A DNA stretch of 64,000 nt from Choristoneura fumiferana (lineage: Eukaryota; Arthropoda; Insecta; Lepidoptera; Tortricidae). The translations under genes were made by a program, and so were the position numbers. Position 1 is the stretch's first letter; each line of letters opens with the position of its first letter. Below are positions 10,972 to 22,830 of this stretch, in pieces. The DNA lies in NCBI RefSeq assembly GCF_025370935.1, contig NC_133478.1:1748521-1812520 (forward strand), given 5' to 3'. The notes under the pieces were generated by a model. That model was not told where the DNA came from and made no database searches. It saw nothing but the letters and a program-made list of their open reading frames with translations.

Positions 10972-11855
10972 ATAACATGTTTGTAAAAAAATACTAATTG
11001 ATCGTGTGTTTATTTGCAAAATAATGTTTCACCTTTGTTTGACTTTCATCGTAAATAAACGTTATACATATAACTAAACCGCCTAATTCTAACACTGCCA
11101 GGTGGCAGAAGACACTAGGTTTTTTAAAAAAATTGTAACGTAGCTATAACTATATACGATACCTCCTACGTATACTGGTACAAGTGACAAATTTCTGATT
11201 TTTAGTTTTTTGCAATTTTGTGATTAATATTTCCTTATTTACCTACCACAAAAAATTTGCACGGATATTCCTATTAGTTTTGGAAATAAAGTGACGTATA
11301 TGAATGCATGTAACACCGTTTTGCTAATCGGTACAACGTATACTGAGGCAACCGACATGCACCACTATACGCGGCACCGATATTGTCGCGGGGCCGGGGA
11401 AGTCGAGTGTAACTGGCAGTTGCCTCAGTGTACGCGCTAGCCGTCGTTGCGTGCGGACCGTTAAAACTGTTCTACGAGCACATAATTTGATAGTATATAT
11501 AAAAAAAACATGTTTTGGTCTGACAATTGCGGAGGGCAAGACCACAATAGCCGTATTTCTCATAGACAGTCATGGAAACTAAATCTAATGTGAAACCTTT
11601 TCGTGATCTATTTCGCTATTTCGATTTCTTGGGCAAATGTATGGAATGTCAACATAACATTGGTAGTACAACGGTTCCACCCCAGTACCAGTACGTGATT
11701 CAGTTTCCTCGGCTATACCTACATGTACGCGTGCTAGAAATATAACATTGCAGTATTACATTGCATTCTGGTAGTTGAGCATCCCCAAAAAGAAGGCGAA
11801 GGCATGCATGCTTTAATTAAAATGAGAACAGTAAATTTCAATATACCTACAGGTT

Positions 11856-12066
11856 GATAAAAAAAATCCTGTACTATACTGTAACCCATATTAGGGCTAC
11901 TGATTACTAATACGATATAAGTGGGAAAACATCGAAATTAGAAAGTCTTCTTGCGACTCCACTTCCATACAAAACTTTTTTTTTTCGAATCACAGTATTT
12001 TTCTACTTGCATCATATTAGTAATTAGTAGCCCTAATGTGGTTTAAAGTATAGTACAGGTTTTTAT
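11856..12066. mobile_element. 210-bp foldback MITE
   Basis: Arms 'aatcctgtactatactgtaa' / 'aaagtatagtacaggttttt' and 'ttagggctactgattactaa' / 'tagtaattagtagccctaat'. Confidence 0.65.
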
Positions 12067-12409
12067 TAACACCCTATACACATTTTTTTATACACACCTA
12101 AGAAATGGTACCTGGCTATGCATATGGCGAAAACGGGTAACCCGTATGAAGTTATAGAAGTTTCCCAAGACTCAGAAACAGACACAAAATTTAAATCTAT
12201 TGTCAAGAAGACATTAATATATAAGGCGTATTATTAAAATTAATGATTATATCATGGATAGGGAAATTTGGAAATAATTCCGATCCGCATTGGCGAGTGC
12301 TTACTCCAAATAGCGAATTGAGAACTGTTTTAAATATGTAGTTGTGTTAAATACTTGTGATGTATAGATATCACTAAAATATGATTGTAAATCTGTTTAC
12401 AAAATATAC

Positions 12410-12530
12410 CTTGCTGAGGTTTATTGCCAGACTCTTCTCAACAGAGGTTTTTACGAACCGGTGGTAAATTTTTTGACATTCATAAGTGCTTGTTACAATC
12501 TAAATTGAATAAAGATATTTTGACTTTGAC
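12410..12530 (+). mobile_element. Family T retroposon 3' end
   Basis: 'cttctcaacagaggttttta', 'gacattcataagtgcttgtt', end 'aaagatattttgactttgac'. Minus copies at 36415-36560, 41425-41560 and 45690-45800. Confidence 0.6.
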
Positions 12531-12555
12531 TCAATATTTCATGTCAAAGCTTGTC

Positions 12556-12860
12556 TTAAGCTAAGTGCCAATCAGACTCGCGCACGAAGGGTTCCGTACC
12601 ATCTATACAACATTCATTAGGATTAGCAAAAAAATGGCAAAAAAAATACATTTGTTGTATGGGGGCCCCCTTAAATATTTATTCTGTTCTATTTTTTGTT
12701 ATATATATTATATCGACTACAGTTATACATAATCTGTGAAAATTTCAACTGTCTAACTATCATGGTTCATGAGATACAGCCTGGTGACAGACGGACGGAC
12801 AGCGAAGTAGTATATAGTAGTAGGGTTTCCGTTTATACCCTTTGGGTACGGAACCCTGAA
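12556..12860. repeat. Dispersed repeat family B
   Basis: 'gactcgcgcacgaagggttc' to 'ttgggtacggaaccctgaa', with 'gagatacagcctggtgacag'. Other copies: 35488-35923; fragments at 27475, 54625 and 59480. Confidence 0.65.
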
Positions 12861-13609
12861 GAGGCACAAAAAGCTAAACCGTTATGTGGATACAAATGGG
12901 TGCGATGCGATATATGGATCACATGAGGAAACTTTGACAATAAAATACGAGTACACATTTGAACAGGAATACGAATCCATTGAATGTGCTTCCATTATTT
13001 TAAAGCAATTAATACAATTACTTTTCTTAAAAAAACCATATATATTTCAAGTGAGGTTTTTTATAAAGGTATATTTCTGTATTTTGTATAGCACGTTTAA
13101 AACATTACTAGCGGTATATTGGTACAAGTGGCATGCTAATGTTAGCGTATATTGATGCAAGTGATAAAAACGTTTATAAATCAATAGATGAAGGTAAAAG
13201 AGCATCTGTTTTATTGTACATTGCAAGCCATATAAGTATTTCATCTAAAAATTCATATACAATATAAAAATATCGTTAGATCAGTAAATCTACGCATTAC
13301 GCCGTATACTGCAAGTGGTAATTAGCTCAATATACCGCACAACTACAAGATGTAAAATACGCGTATAGTAGTGTATCTGCAATTTTCTCAAAAACTATAA
13401 GAAATTTCAAAATTCCATGAATACAGGTAGAAAGCAAATATTTTCTTTGGAACCAATGCAAAATTTTGAAAAGTTATATCATCAAATGAGAAAGTTACAG
13501 GTTTTGGAACCTTTGAACAGCTCTCCTGTAAATTTATGATTATGCACTTGTACCAGTATACTTAGGAGGTGTCGAATAATAACTATAACTATGGTTAGCT
13601 ATAATTCCG

Positions 13610-15532
13610 GTAACTTATAAATAGGATAAAAAATAAATAAAACGTAACTAAACCAAAATCCTTCAAATAGGTGTCTTAAATTCTCCTATTTTATGAAAAA
13701 AAAAATATAAAAAAAAACATTAATTTTTTGTGACCAATGCCAATTGAGCCGTGACGTTCTACGAGAAAAATCAAAATTTCCTATGACGAGTTGAAGTTTT
13801 ATGAATGTTACTTTTGGTACACTTAAAAGCACTTACATTTCATTAACATTCATTCATAAACCCACTATTAAATTAGCCAGAAAAACAAATTGCCAAAACG
13901 TTTGACGACCGGAAGGCTAAGTGGTTAGAGAACCTGACTACGAAGCTTGAGGTCCTGCTGGGTTCGAATCCCGGCCGGGGCAGATATTTGTGTGAATAAC
14001 ACGAATGTTTGTTCTCGGGTCTTGGATGTTTAATATGTATATAAGTATGTATTTATCTATATAAGTTTGTTTATCCGTTGCCTAGTATCCATAGTACAAG
14101 CTTTGCTTAGTTTGGGACTAGGTCAATTGGTGTCAAGTGTCCCATGATATTTATTTATTTATTTTGTTTCTTAAATATCTAATTCCTAAAAGTATCTAAC
14201 GTAATTCTCGACTGAAATACAGCCAAACAAAAATCCAACGGAATTTCGAGTGACATTGAATATATTCTTATACAAAACAGTACGCAGACTAACTTGAAAG
14301 GCTCAAAACAAAGATAAAAACTTTCTAAGAAAAAAACTGTCAGACGAGATATAACGTTGGATAAAATGTCAAAAGTATGATTTGTCCCAAGGGACTGGGA
14401 GAAGGTAGATACTTAAGGGGCTGTGCGAGAAATTAATAACTAGCCGCCCGCCTGGCTTCACACGGTAGTAATGAAGAGAATGAGACCTCCTTGCAGTAGA
14501 ATCAAAAATCAAAATGGAAACGATTATTCTACAAATACAATCGTAACGGGCTCTTTTACATAAAAGAGACTGAAAACAAGCCTTTTAGAAAAAATATGTA
14601 AAAAATGTAAGTAGGTATATTGTGCATGTTAGTTTTTAGCTGTGAACTGTTTTGTATGGTGCATGGTTCAATAAATGTATTGAGCGTTTCATCGCCAACA
14701 GTAACACGGCAACGACAACGGTAACGGTTTGGCGATACCAAAATTTAGTGTATTAGCATATGCCGTATAATTAAATAAATTAAAAAATATATATGTAGTA
14801 CGCTGTATGTAGCGCTGGTAGTATGAAAAAGTGTTTTTTTTTATTGTACAACCAGCGTTTTCGGAAAGATCATTGCCACAAAGAATGCACCGCAAGGAAC
14901 TTGGCGAAAAGTCAGTCAGTCAGTATTTTTTTGTCTCATTCGTTTTTTTAAACAAATTCCTTAATTTTTCCAAACAATGTTTCAAACATTTTCTTTCATA
15001 CTACTCTTATGTGAAAGAGCCGGTACAAACAGAACAAAAAAGAATACACCTTAGCTTTGCTCTTTAATCGGTGATGGTTTTTCTAGACACTGTATTTAAA
15101 TGTGCATATGTTAAAAAATTCTAAACTGATTTTGATGATAGGTACATTCACTGTTCCGTTCTCGTGCTCTCTCAGTTGAGAAATACTTAATGCCATACAA
15201 AAATAACTATTACAAACCTAAATAATCTAGAAAATATTGACCCCGACCGTGCTGCTGTTGCTTGTGCTTGTGTTGTTGTGTGGTGTGTAAGACGGGCTAT
15301 ATACGGTGAGCAAGGACAAATAAAAGCTTGTAATAATAGCAATCCAATTCCCCTTAAGCAGTTTGGTGTAGCCGGCACCGCTAAATTTATTTATACCCCG
15401 ACAAAACAGTTTAGAAGTGTATTTTCTCGTTTTTGCACAATAAGATAAATGTTTATCTTTAAATGTGGCCGGGAATTTCGCGAGATGTTGTTCTTGGTAC
15501 TATACAATAATAAGCTGGGGCATTATACAATT
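13610..15532. other. No gene seen apart from the SINE at 13904
   Basis: AT-rich; 15230-15290 has a TTGTG-rich stretch. Short ORFs on both strands lack splice context, composition bias or recognisable motifs. Confidence 0.4.
13904..14165 (+). mobile_element. tRNA-derived SINE, second family
   Basis: Head with 'ggctaagtggttagagaacc' and 'gggttcgaatcccggccggg' (A and B boxes), body 'tgttctcgggtcttggatgt', end 'tgtcccatgatatttatt' with a (ATTT)n-like tail. Unlike S1 it has no GATGATGA tail. Confidence 0.75.
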
Positions 15533-15540
15533 ATACATAG

Positions 15541-16600
15541 ATTAAATATAATGACCCGGATAACTCACGTCAATCAATCAATCAATCAATCATTTATTGT
15601 CAGAAAGTGAGTAATTACATAAATGGTAACAATTGCATTGAAGTTCGTCACAATCAGCCAGTGTATGGCGCACAATATTCGGCAGATACGCTAATACGCT
15701 CATTATATGTCACTGAATCATTGAAATTGAAGAAAAATAAAAATAATAATAATCAAGATTTAGAATACTTAACAATAAAATTAACAATAATAATATAAAA
15801 TGTCAATGTCATGTACTGAACGTGCCCGTGCGGATGCAATGCCAATAGTAGGTACTATACAACAAATAAGCGGCAGATCATACCACAATCACAACACAAC
15901 AATGGTCATACCAGAAAATACAGAGAAATAAGGTTATTCTATGAATGTGCAGATGCAATGTCGCTTGTCCAATTCAAAATAATACGCCATAGAGAACGCA
16001 AAAATATAACAAATATATGGAGATGTCAAAACAACAATAATAATAGTAATAATGAATGAAAGAATAAACAGACTAAAGAAAGTACAAAATTATCAGTAAA
16101 CAATTCGTGATGTATTAGTAGTAGGGTAAAAATGCTCATTGACAGTATAATACATTTTTTCTAAGCACCATTTAAACAATTTATTCTTAAATTCTGGCAT
16201 GTCCAAAGTCTTGAGGTCATTTGGCAAGTAGTTGAATATTTTAACCGACATATACAGTATACTTTTCTTAAAGTGAGCAGAAGTATGGCTTGGGTAGCCG
16301 AGATTAAACCCATGTAGCCCAGATGTCAATCTCGGATTGGATGTCAGGATTTTATAGCTGTTTATGTGGTTTTTCACAAAGAGACACCTTTCATACACAT
16401 ACAGAGCAGGCAACGGTAGTATTTTAAGTTTCTTAAACAATGGCCTACACGAATCGGTTATACCAGCGCGACAGATCGCCCTGATGCATCTCTTTTGCAG
16501 TAGGAATGCACGGTTAGCAAAAAGGTCTTAAATCGAGTTTAGCTCGACATGTTATCCGGGTCATTATATTTAATATGAGTGAGTCTCACGGTAGTTTCAT
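15541..16600 (-). mobile_element. Short PLE-like retroposon (family P) split by the RT fragment, 8-bp target duplication
   Basis: ATACATAG occurs at 15533-15540 and 16601-16608. Between them, 15541-15576 and about 16525-16600 are the two ends of family P (also at 22733, 48959 and 49267), separated by the RT relic and its (TGAT)n tail. Order of events: family P inserted first, the RT element later. This copy lacks the 5' half of the structured core. Confidence 0.7.
16093..16527 (-). pseudogene. Jockey/CR1-like non-LTR reverse transcriptase, C-terminal relic
   Basis: About 144 codons stay open on the minus strand, from an in-frame stop at 16528-16530 to the stop at 16093. The run LQKRCIRAICRAGITDSCRPLF, then FKKLKILPLPALYVYE, FVKNHI and FNYLPNDLK, matches the layout of the region after the palm in Jockey/CR1-type RTs (recalled family knowledge). 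No YXDD or endonuclease motif is present. Downstream of the stop, 3' UTR-like DNA runs to a (TGAT)n tail on the minus strand (15570-15600), typical of a target-primed 3' end. The fragment is a 5'-truncated copy inserted into a short PLE-like retroposon. Confidence 0.75.
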
Positions 16601-16899
16601 ATACATAGCTTGCTTAGAAGGATTTTTTCTTCTGGTATTTTAGAAAATAGACAGCAGAAGATAAACAGCGCAGCGTATTTCGTGAATGAGATTAGATTTT
16701 GTTTAGATTGTAAAAAGGTATCGCTTATGTATACCTAATACATTATATAAAAATATATGTACCTAGCCTGACATTGTAATACTGTATTTATAAAATACAG
16801 TGACAGTACGCAAAAATATTATACTTTAAAAGTACGAGTAAATGCCTAATGACTAGTAATGACCAACCAGTTCTTCACAGTCATATATATTTAATATTC

Positions 16900-17000
16900 A
16901 TCATCTTCATCATCATCATGTCAGCCATAGGACGTCCACTGTTGGACATAGGCCTCTACCATACAAGGGGGAGGGGTGGTGGCCAATACTTACCACGCTT
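16900..17000 (-). mobile_element. RTE 3' end fragment
   Basis: On the minus strand it reads 'aggcctatgtccaacagtgg', then 'acgtcctatggctgacatga' and a (TGA)n tail: the same 3' end as the RTE relic at 56.96 kb, without coding sequence. Confidence 0.6.
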
Positions 17001-17049
17001 GAAAAACTCACTCTTTTGTCGGACCCCGACAGATTGCTCCTCTCATCTA

Positions 17050-17185
17050 CTCGAAGGTTGACTGGTAGAGATCCCTTAAACTCCTTAAAGGGATAAGTCT
17101 GCCTTTGTACAAGTATCTTAGAATTTTTCAACTGAGTTTTGTTTCTTTTCTTTTGTACAATAAAGAGTTTACATACATACTAAAG
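17050..17185 (+). mobile_element. Family U retroposon 3' end
   Basis: 'gaaggttgactggtagagat' to 'taaagagtttacatacatac'. Contains a short internal duplication 'actccttaaa'. Confidence 0.6.
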
Positions 17186-17439
17186 CTCAAAAATTGTTTA
17201 AACTAGATGAGCATATTTCAAATATAGTGGCATTTCCTAAAGAAAAGTTATGAAAACGGGTAAATGTTCCCACATTTATACCCGTACTGGGGGCGGCGTC
17301 CTTGTCCGTTAGTATGCACAAGACAGGGAGATTTACCTACGTCTTAAGTAAACAAAAGTAGGCATGCAAAAGACCTAAATACAGGCAAGGCACGAACTGC
17401 AACCAATTATAATCCAAGCATTTGTAATTTATCAAGCTA

Positions 17440-17600
17440 CGGAACCCTTTACAAACAGAGGTGGGCAAGGAGCAGTGTAAACACGTCCGTGCGCTTAATT
17501 CTAGCGGATCGCTGGGGAATAAAATCCGTTCGGCAAACCGCTCCCGACCGCTTCTAACCACTTGTAACTGGTTCCAACCGCCTCAAGCCGCTTTGAGTAA
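17440..17600. repeat. CCGCTCC/ACCGCTT-rich stretch
   Basis: Words ACCGCTCCCGACCGCTTCTAA, then AACTGGTTCCAACCGCC; the ORFs here are not gene-like. Confidence 0.35.
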
Positions 17601-17869
17601 CGAAGCTGCTTTTGTAATGATTAAGGAAAAGCGTCAAAGTGAATTGTGGGACTTTCTGCATTTTTCAAATCAATATTTTTATAATAACTAGATATTATTA
17701 TGATGACATTTTAAAGTCGCAGGCAAGCTTTCGTTATAAAAAAAGTTATTAAATTCCAAGAAAATCCAAGCTCTTAAGCGACTCTACCAACCCTTCACTT
17801 TGGTTAAAAAAATATTGCTTATCTGGATATTTATAATCGCATAACGTAATATTCCTAATTTAAATTGGT

Positions 17870-18345
17870 ATAATGTTATTTCATATGATTATTAATTCGC
17901 GTAACTGAATGTTGATGCGAGTAATGTAAACTTCGCACAAATTTAATAAGCATAATGTTAATTTACTCATGTATTAAAAAGCTTAAATATAAAATGCATT
18001 TACGATGACAATGTTGGTTATTATGATTGACTATGTTGTTTAATTTGCTTAATTAGATCTAAGAAGTTAATTACTGTGTAAAAATATCTATTACTATGTA
18101 GGTTGTTGCAAAAAATACCTAACATCGAAGGATAAGGCAAACCCAGGCAGCCTGACTGACTGATCTGATTCGCTCACTTGATATACCTATGCTTCACTTT
18201 ACGACAGTTAAAGCTAATGTTATGCATATTTCAATTATACGAATTCATTGTTATGCTAAATAATTGTTATGATTTTTATTATTATACCAAATCATATGCA
18301 TAGGTAATTATATTATGCCAAATCTGTTACGCGAATATTATGCCA
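17870..18345. repeat. Degenerate short-word array (cgcataa / ataatgtta)
   Basis: Phrases CGCATAACGTAA, GTATAATGTTA, CGCGTAAC and TTATGC recur irregularly. No ORF. Confidence 0.4.
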
Positions 18346-18496
18346 GTTTTAGAGACATCGCAGTTAGCAATTATTCCCAGCTTAAACCCCAACTGTAAAC
18401 AAGTGATCGCACCGACTTGCAACTCCACAAATAAGTAGGTACTTGTGCTAGCTAATTCTGTTCGCAAACTACTAACTACGTCGCATACATGCACAG

Positions 18497-18625
18497 GTCC
18501 TGTACTACGAAGAGCAAAATTCGAACTTCGACTTGCCGTCCCGCTGACGCTTATTTTATTTAATACGGGAGTGAGAGGGACGGTACGATACGAACTTCGA
18601 TTTACAAATTCCGTAGTAGCCCCCC
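18497..18625. mobile_element. FB1 foldback MITE
   Basis: 'tgtactacgaagagcaaaat' to 'ttccgtagtagcccc'; centre 'cgctgacgcttattttattt'. Confidence 0.7.
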
Positions 18626-18711
18626 AGCTCGGCTGACTTTCGATAGAGATTCGAATGTCTTTACTACATCACGAGCTCACTTTGGTTTAGATTTACTAAT
18701 TGGTAAATTTT

Positions 18712-18792
18712 ATCAACAGCTGTGGTGTAGAGGTTTGACCTATTGCCTCTGAAGCAGAGGATCGTGGGTTCAAGTCCGAGCTTACATCAGTG
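18712..18792 (+). mobile_element. SINE S1 head only
   Basis: 'agctgtggtgtagaggtttg' to 'cgtgggttcaagtccgagct' is the tRNA-like head. It stops abruptly, followed by a family C fragment. Not a tRNA gene: the 3' acceptor strand is missing. Confidence 0.6.
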
Positions 18793-19421
18793 TTTTTAAC
18801 CCGCGGCGCAAAAACAGGGGTGTCAATGTCTGTCTGTGGTGTCGTAACTTTCAAACGGATGGACTGATTTCGATATGGTTTAATTTACGTGAAAGCGTAT
18901 TTTCTTGTGGTGGTTCTTAGTAATTTTCTTTCACCGTCATAAAAAAAATGATTTCAAGTCAAGTAACCAAGCTTTTCGATTCCGAAGGCACGGCACGATT
19001 CCTAGTTGGCGTACATCAAAAACAAACAGAAGGCTAATTATGTAACGTTTCTGAAACTCGCGATCACAGTCTAATGACAGTTTTTGTATGCGAAAACTAT
19101 AATTTGATTGTATCGCGAGTGTCAGAAACGTTACGTAATAGACCCTCAGGTTTAGTAGACCTACCCTTAACATCTCGTCCACCTATCACTCAGGCACCGA
19201 TTCTGGTTCCGGTTCCGTTTTCGGTACCGATTCCGTTTCTGGTTCAAAACTCCTTTATTTCAAAAAAATATCTAAACCCTATATCTCTCCTACCCGGGGC
19301 ATCGTGCCTAGTATGCTATGGCATTCCCTCGCTGCACGGCTAAGCTCAGCCTCTGGGCGAAAAAAGACCCGGCCCTGGGGTCGCCAGAGACGCCAACTAA
19401 TTTATCCGACACCTCGCGAAC

Positions 19422-19955
19422 CTATTTTTTGGTGTCGGATGACCACGGTCCTAAAGTTTCTAACGCAAGTGCCGCAAATATGTAATCATTCGTTAAAAAC
19501 GCGTATTTGCGGCACTTGGTTGTCTGGGCGTGGTCGGCAGCAGTCCCTGGCTTGTTGGCAGAACCTCTGACGTAGGACGGAGCCAACGTGTCTGAGCACG
19601 TAACGTCCCACACCAAAGCCTTGCCTAAGCTGCAAGGCACCAATGTACACCCGTCGGGCCTCTTTCCGTCCGAAGCAAACATGCCTGAGGGCTCGAGGGT
19701 CGCCGGTATGGCAATAGTGCTGAGTGCCCGGCGGATAAGGTCGTTAAGCGACGCATGTCTATATACACGACCAGCACTCAGTTGACAATGTAAGCCGTGT
19801 CGGCCTAAACCATCAACTGTATTACCACACCGGCAGCAAGTGTGAGGTTCACAAGCTTTTAATCCAAGCCGCAAACATATGGCAATTCTCAGTGAGCCAG
19901 GGTCCAGAAGTGTGCCAAGGTTTCGGGAAGGAACTGCATGCAGCCAATGACCAGA
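19422..19955 (-). pseudogene. Non-LTR retrotransposon C-terminal domain with CCHC and RPD...D motifs
   Basis: The minus-strand ORF 20195-19422 is 257 codons, but only the part from 19955 on looks real; the first 80 residues are translated simple repeat and unrelated DNA. The real part has a zinc-finger-like C120/C121, C123, H133, C137 cluster, then KRPDG (178-182) and LVWDVT (194-199). RPD followed about 15 residues later by D resembles the PD...D core of restriction-like endonucleases carried by R2/NeSL-type elements. The block is recalled as a common invertebrate RT-associated C-terminal region; the exact clade is uncertain. No polymerase motifs remain. It is flanked on both sides by GGTTCC-rich simple repeats (about 19195-19245 and 19965-20020). 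Confidence 0.6.
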
Positions 19956-20390
19956 TTCAGGTTCTGGTTCCGATAAACTAAATTGAAAAAATCTGGTTCC
20001 GCTTTCGGTTCCGATAAAACCACATCCGTTACATCCCTGGTTTGAACGGGAGAGCACCTTAAGTTGGATCCTAATCAAATTAATTTCCGTCCGTTCCTGA
20101 CATGGCTGAACATGGGGTCTCAACATGTTGTACCCGACACCCGACCCATTATCTATGTGTCCGAGGTCCCGGCTTGGCAAGTTGGCACTTGTCAAACACT
20201 ACTCGCCTATTGCGTAAGTACAAAGGCGTATTCGTAGTATCTTGTAGACTGTAAAGTAAACTAATTAATGAAAATGTGACATTTATAACGTAAAATTAAA
20301 ACGTAAAAATTCATTTTTAATATAATTGAACAGAATCATATTCTTAATCATTAATTGTGTTTCACTAAATTAAATTGTATTTTTTCAATA

Positions 20391-21119
20391 TTTTTGCACA
20401 GTTGGCATTTTGAGGAATTCCACGATCTAAAAATTGTCTATAGACAATTACAATCACTAAAAATGGCGATAATCCTCCATTCGCAAACACCGTGATTGGC
20501 TGTTTAGGGGTTTCCAAGGTAAATTTTAAAAAAATACTTTAATCCCTAGAGATGAATGAGGAGCTTTAGTCCCGATATGCTGAGACTAAAGTAACATTTT
20601 AAGAGCATGAAAAGTGAAAAGATATTAAATCAACTTCAAAACTAAAAAGGGAGAAACAAAAGTTGTCTTTTAAAAAACGGAGTAACTTTTTTGCTATCAA
20701 AATATTTTATCGTCAAATCCTTTTACAGGCGTAATATCGATCCTGTAGCCACCTTTGCATTGATGCGAGCGGGTTGGCCCTAATTAAGGCAGTAGAGTGG
20801 GTTGTTAGGACCTACAACCCAGGGCCTCAACATGTCAATCAGGTCTATTGTTATAATTAAATTAGCGAGACAGGCGGTCGTTTGATGTAGAGGTGCCCTT
20901 CGTTAAGTAATTTGTGAGCTTTAATGTTTTTTCACTTCTCATACTCATAAAATGTTACTTTAGTCTCTGCATATCGGGACTATAGCTCCTTTTTATTCTC
21001 TAGACATTAAAGTATTTTTTTTAACTTATGTTGGAAACCCCTAAACAGCCAACTCGGTGTATGTGAATGGAGGATTTTTAGGGCGTGGAAATAACCTCAA
21101 AATGACAACTGTGCAAAAA
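20391..21119. mobile_element. 729-bp foldback element with long arms
   Basis: Ends TTTTTGCACAGTTG and CAACTGTGCAAAAA; the arms extend about 250 bp, e.g. 'tttaggggtttccaaggtaa' versus 'gttggaaacccctaaacagc' and 'actaaagtaacattttaaga' versus its complement. The centre (20735-20890) is unique. It abuts a family A fragment on the right. Confidence 0.7.
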
Positions 21120-21460
21120 CGTGGACACTCGATTTAAATGAAAATTCGCACTTAAAAGTTGAATATGAATAGAATAATCGTCTTAGCAACCCCCAATGGT
21201 TTTAAATGACCTATCTAAAGATACCCCACACCACCGGGTTAGTCGAGAAAAAAAAATCACCCCCACTATAGGTACGTCTATGGGAGGTAGACAGGAAAAC
21301 TAAATTTTTTTTTTTTATTTTACCACTGTCGCCGTGACTGATTATATTCATGCCAAATCAAAGCTTTCTAGTACAAACGGTCTCTGGGCTTAGCCGCGGA
21401 CAGACAGACGGACAGACATGACGAAACTATAAGGGTTCCTAGTTGACTACGGAACCATAA
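21120..21460. repeat. Family A, partial
   Basis: 'tcgcacttaaaagttgaata' to 'acgaaactataagggttcct'; its left end is missing at the border of the 729-bp foldback element. Confidence 0.55.
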
Positions 21461-21614
21461 AAATGAAATTACAAGCGTTAAAACATTGTCCTTGAGATAA
21501 ATAGGCCATATAATAATCATTAGCTTATCGGTACATGACATTATTCCGCCAATATCTGTTTACTTAAATTTACTAAACGGACGAAGTTCGCCAACTCGCC
21601 CCAAGAATTTAATT

Positions 21615-21737
21615 AAGCCCTGGCCCTGTACTATGAAGTGCCAAATTCGAACTTCGTATCTTGCCGTCCCGCTTATGCTTATATTATTTAATACGAGAAT
21701 GAGAGGGACGGTACGATACGAACTTCGATTTTCGATC
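21615..21737. mobile_element. FB1 foldback MITE
   Basis: 'ggccctgtactatgaagtgc' to 'cgaacttcgattttcga'; last bases lost. Confidence 0.68.
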
Positions 21738-21914
21738 TGATCTGATTTACATAATACCCGACATCGATGATAAACGGGAAATATTTGAAAAATACCACCT
21801 TTGGCATCCAAATTAGGAGAATTTTTAAAAGTAGATTTATTAAATTTACACCCTTTTCTCAAGCTTTGTTTACATTTTAGAACCATAAAATAATTGAGCC
21901 CGCCGTATCGCATA

Positions 21915-22090
21915 ACGTCGTTTGTCCTAATGTAATGTTTGTCCTAATGATCGATTGTCCTAACACCTGAAACTGAAAATATAACTTAGAATGGGTTAAG
22001 TTAGGTTACGTTTATTTTATAAATTTCCTGGAAAAGTCGATGGTTTCATTATAATTAACAAATTAGGACAATCGACAATAGGACAAACAT
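21915..22090. repeat. Inverted short-word array (gtcctaat)
   Basis: 'tttgtcctaatgtaatgttt' and 'cgattgtcctaac' on the left, 'ttaggacaatcgac' and 'aggacaaacattac' on the right, forming an arm pair around a ggttaggttacg core. Confidence 0.55.
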
Positions 22091-22732
22091 TACCATAAAA
22101 TATCCATAACATTATTATAAATGCGAAAATAAGTCTGGTTATATTTATTCAATTTAAACCACAACAAAACCAAATTAATTTATTAAATAATATCATAAAA
22201 TTAAATCGCACAATAATTACATAAAATGTTTGTAAATTATTATAACAATGAAATTTAATTAAATTAGGTAAACCAAACAATGTCAAATTGAATTAAATTA
22301 CAAATCATATACAACTAATTATAACAACTATATTTCGAAACTAGGCTTACTAAATGGCTTAATGAATGGTGTTTTTACAGTAATAATGAGTATTTGACAC
22401 AATAACAGAATGTAATATTCAATATGTACTACAGATAGTCATAGGATTTACTTTGTTTATATTTTTTACCCTTTATATTTTCAGTTTTATTTTTTCAAAA
22501 ACAAACATAATAACATAATTAAACTATAGATAAAAATTTGGCCTAAATCGCCGTCAATGGGTAAGGTGCCCAGATGAATTTCTGCTACCTATTATTTGCA
22601 CACTTGCTTGCAGGTTGAGTACTCTTGCCCTAACTAATTTAATACCTGTAACTAACCGTAATCTTGCAAATAAATTATTTATATTTCTATTTCATATCAG
22701 TAAATTACTCAGATTTGTCTATCTGTCTAGTA

Positions 22733-22830
22733 CGAAACTGTACTGTACTGTTGTGTACGAAATAGCCCGAAACATGTCGAGCTAAACTCGGTTTAAGACG
22801 TGATTTATCCGTTATAATATCATTTAATAT
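22733..22830 (+). mobile_element. Short PLE-like retroposon (family P), 10-bp target duplication
   Basis: CTGTCTAGTA at 22723-22732 and 22831-22840, perfect. Inside: 'tagcccgaaacatgtcgagc', 'ggtttaagacgtgatttatc', end 'ataatatcatttaatat'. 5'-shortened copy of 98 bp. Confidence 0.75.

Larger units (their letters stand above)
11137..13610. mobile_element. Putative 2.4-kb TIR element with repeated 'tatactggtacaagtg' motif
   Basis: The left end around 11158-11190 (acctcctacgtatactggta) and right end around 13540-13575 (complement, one mismatch over about 24 bases) face each other. Shorter variants of the ggtacaagtg motif lie inside (near 13120, 13145, 13305). It encloses a foldback (11856-12066), a family T tail and a family B copy. 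Element boundaries are approximate and no transposase is visible. Confidence 0.45.

Noticed and set aside
14831..15067. Phe-rich plus ORF
   Set aside because: AT-rich random reading frame with no homology I recognise and no splice or promoter context.
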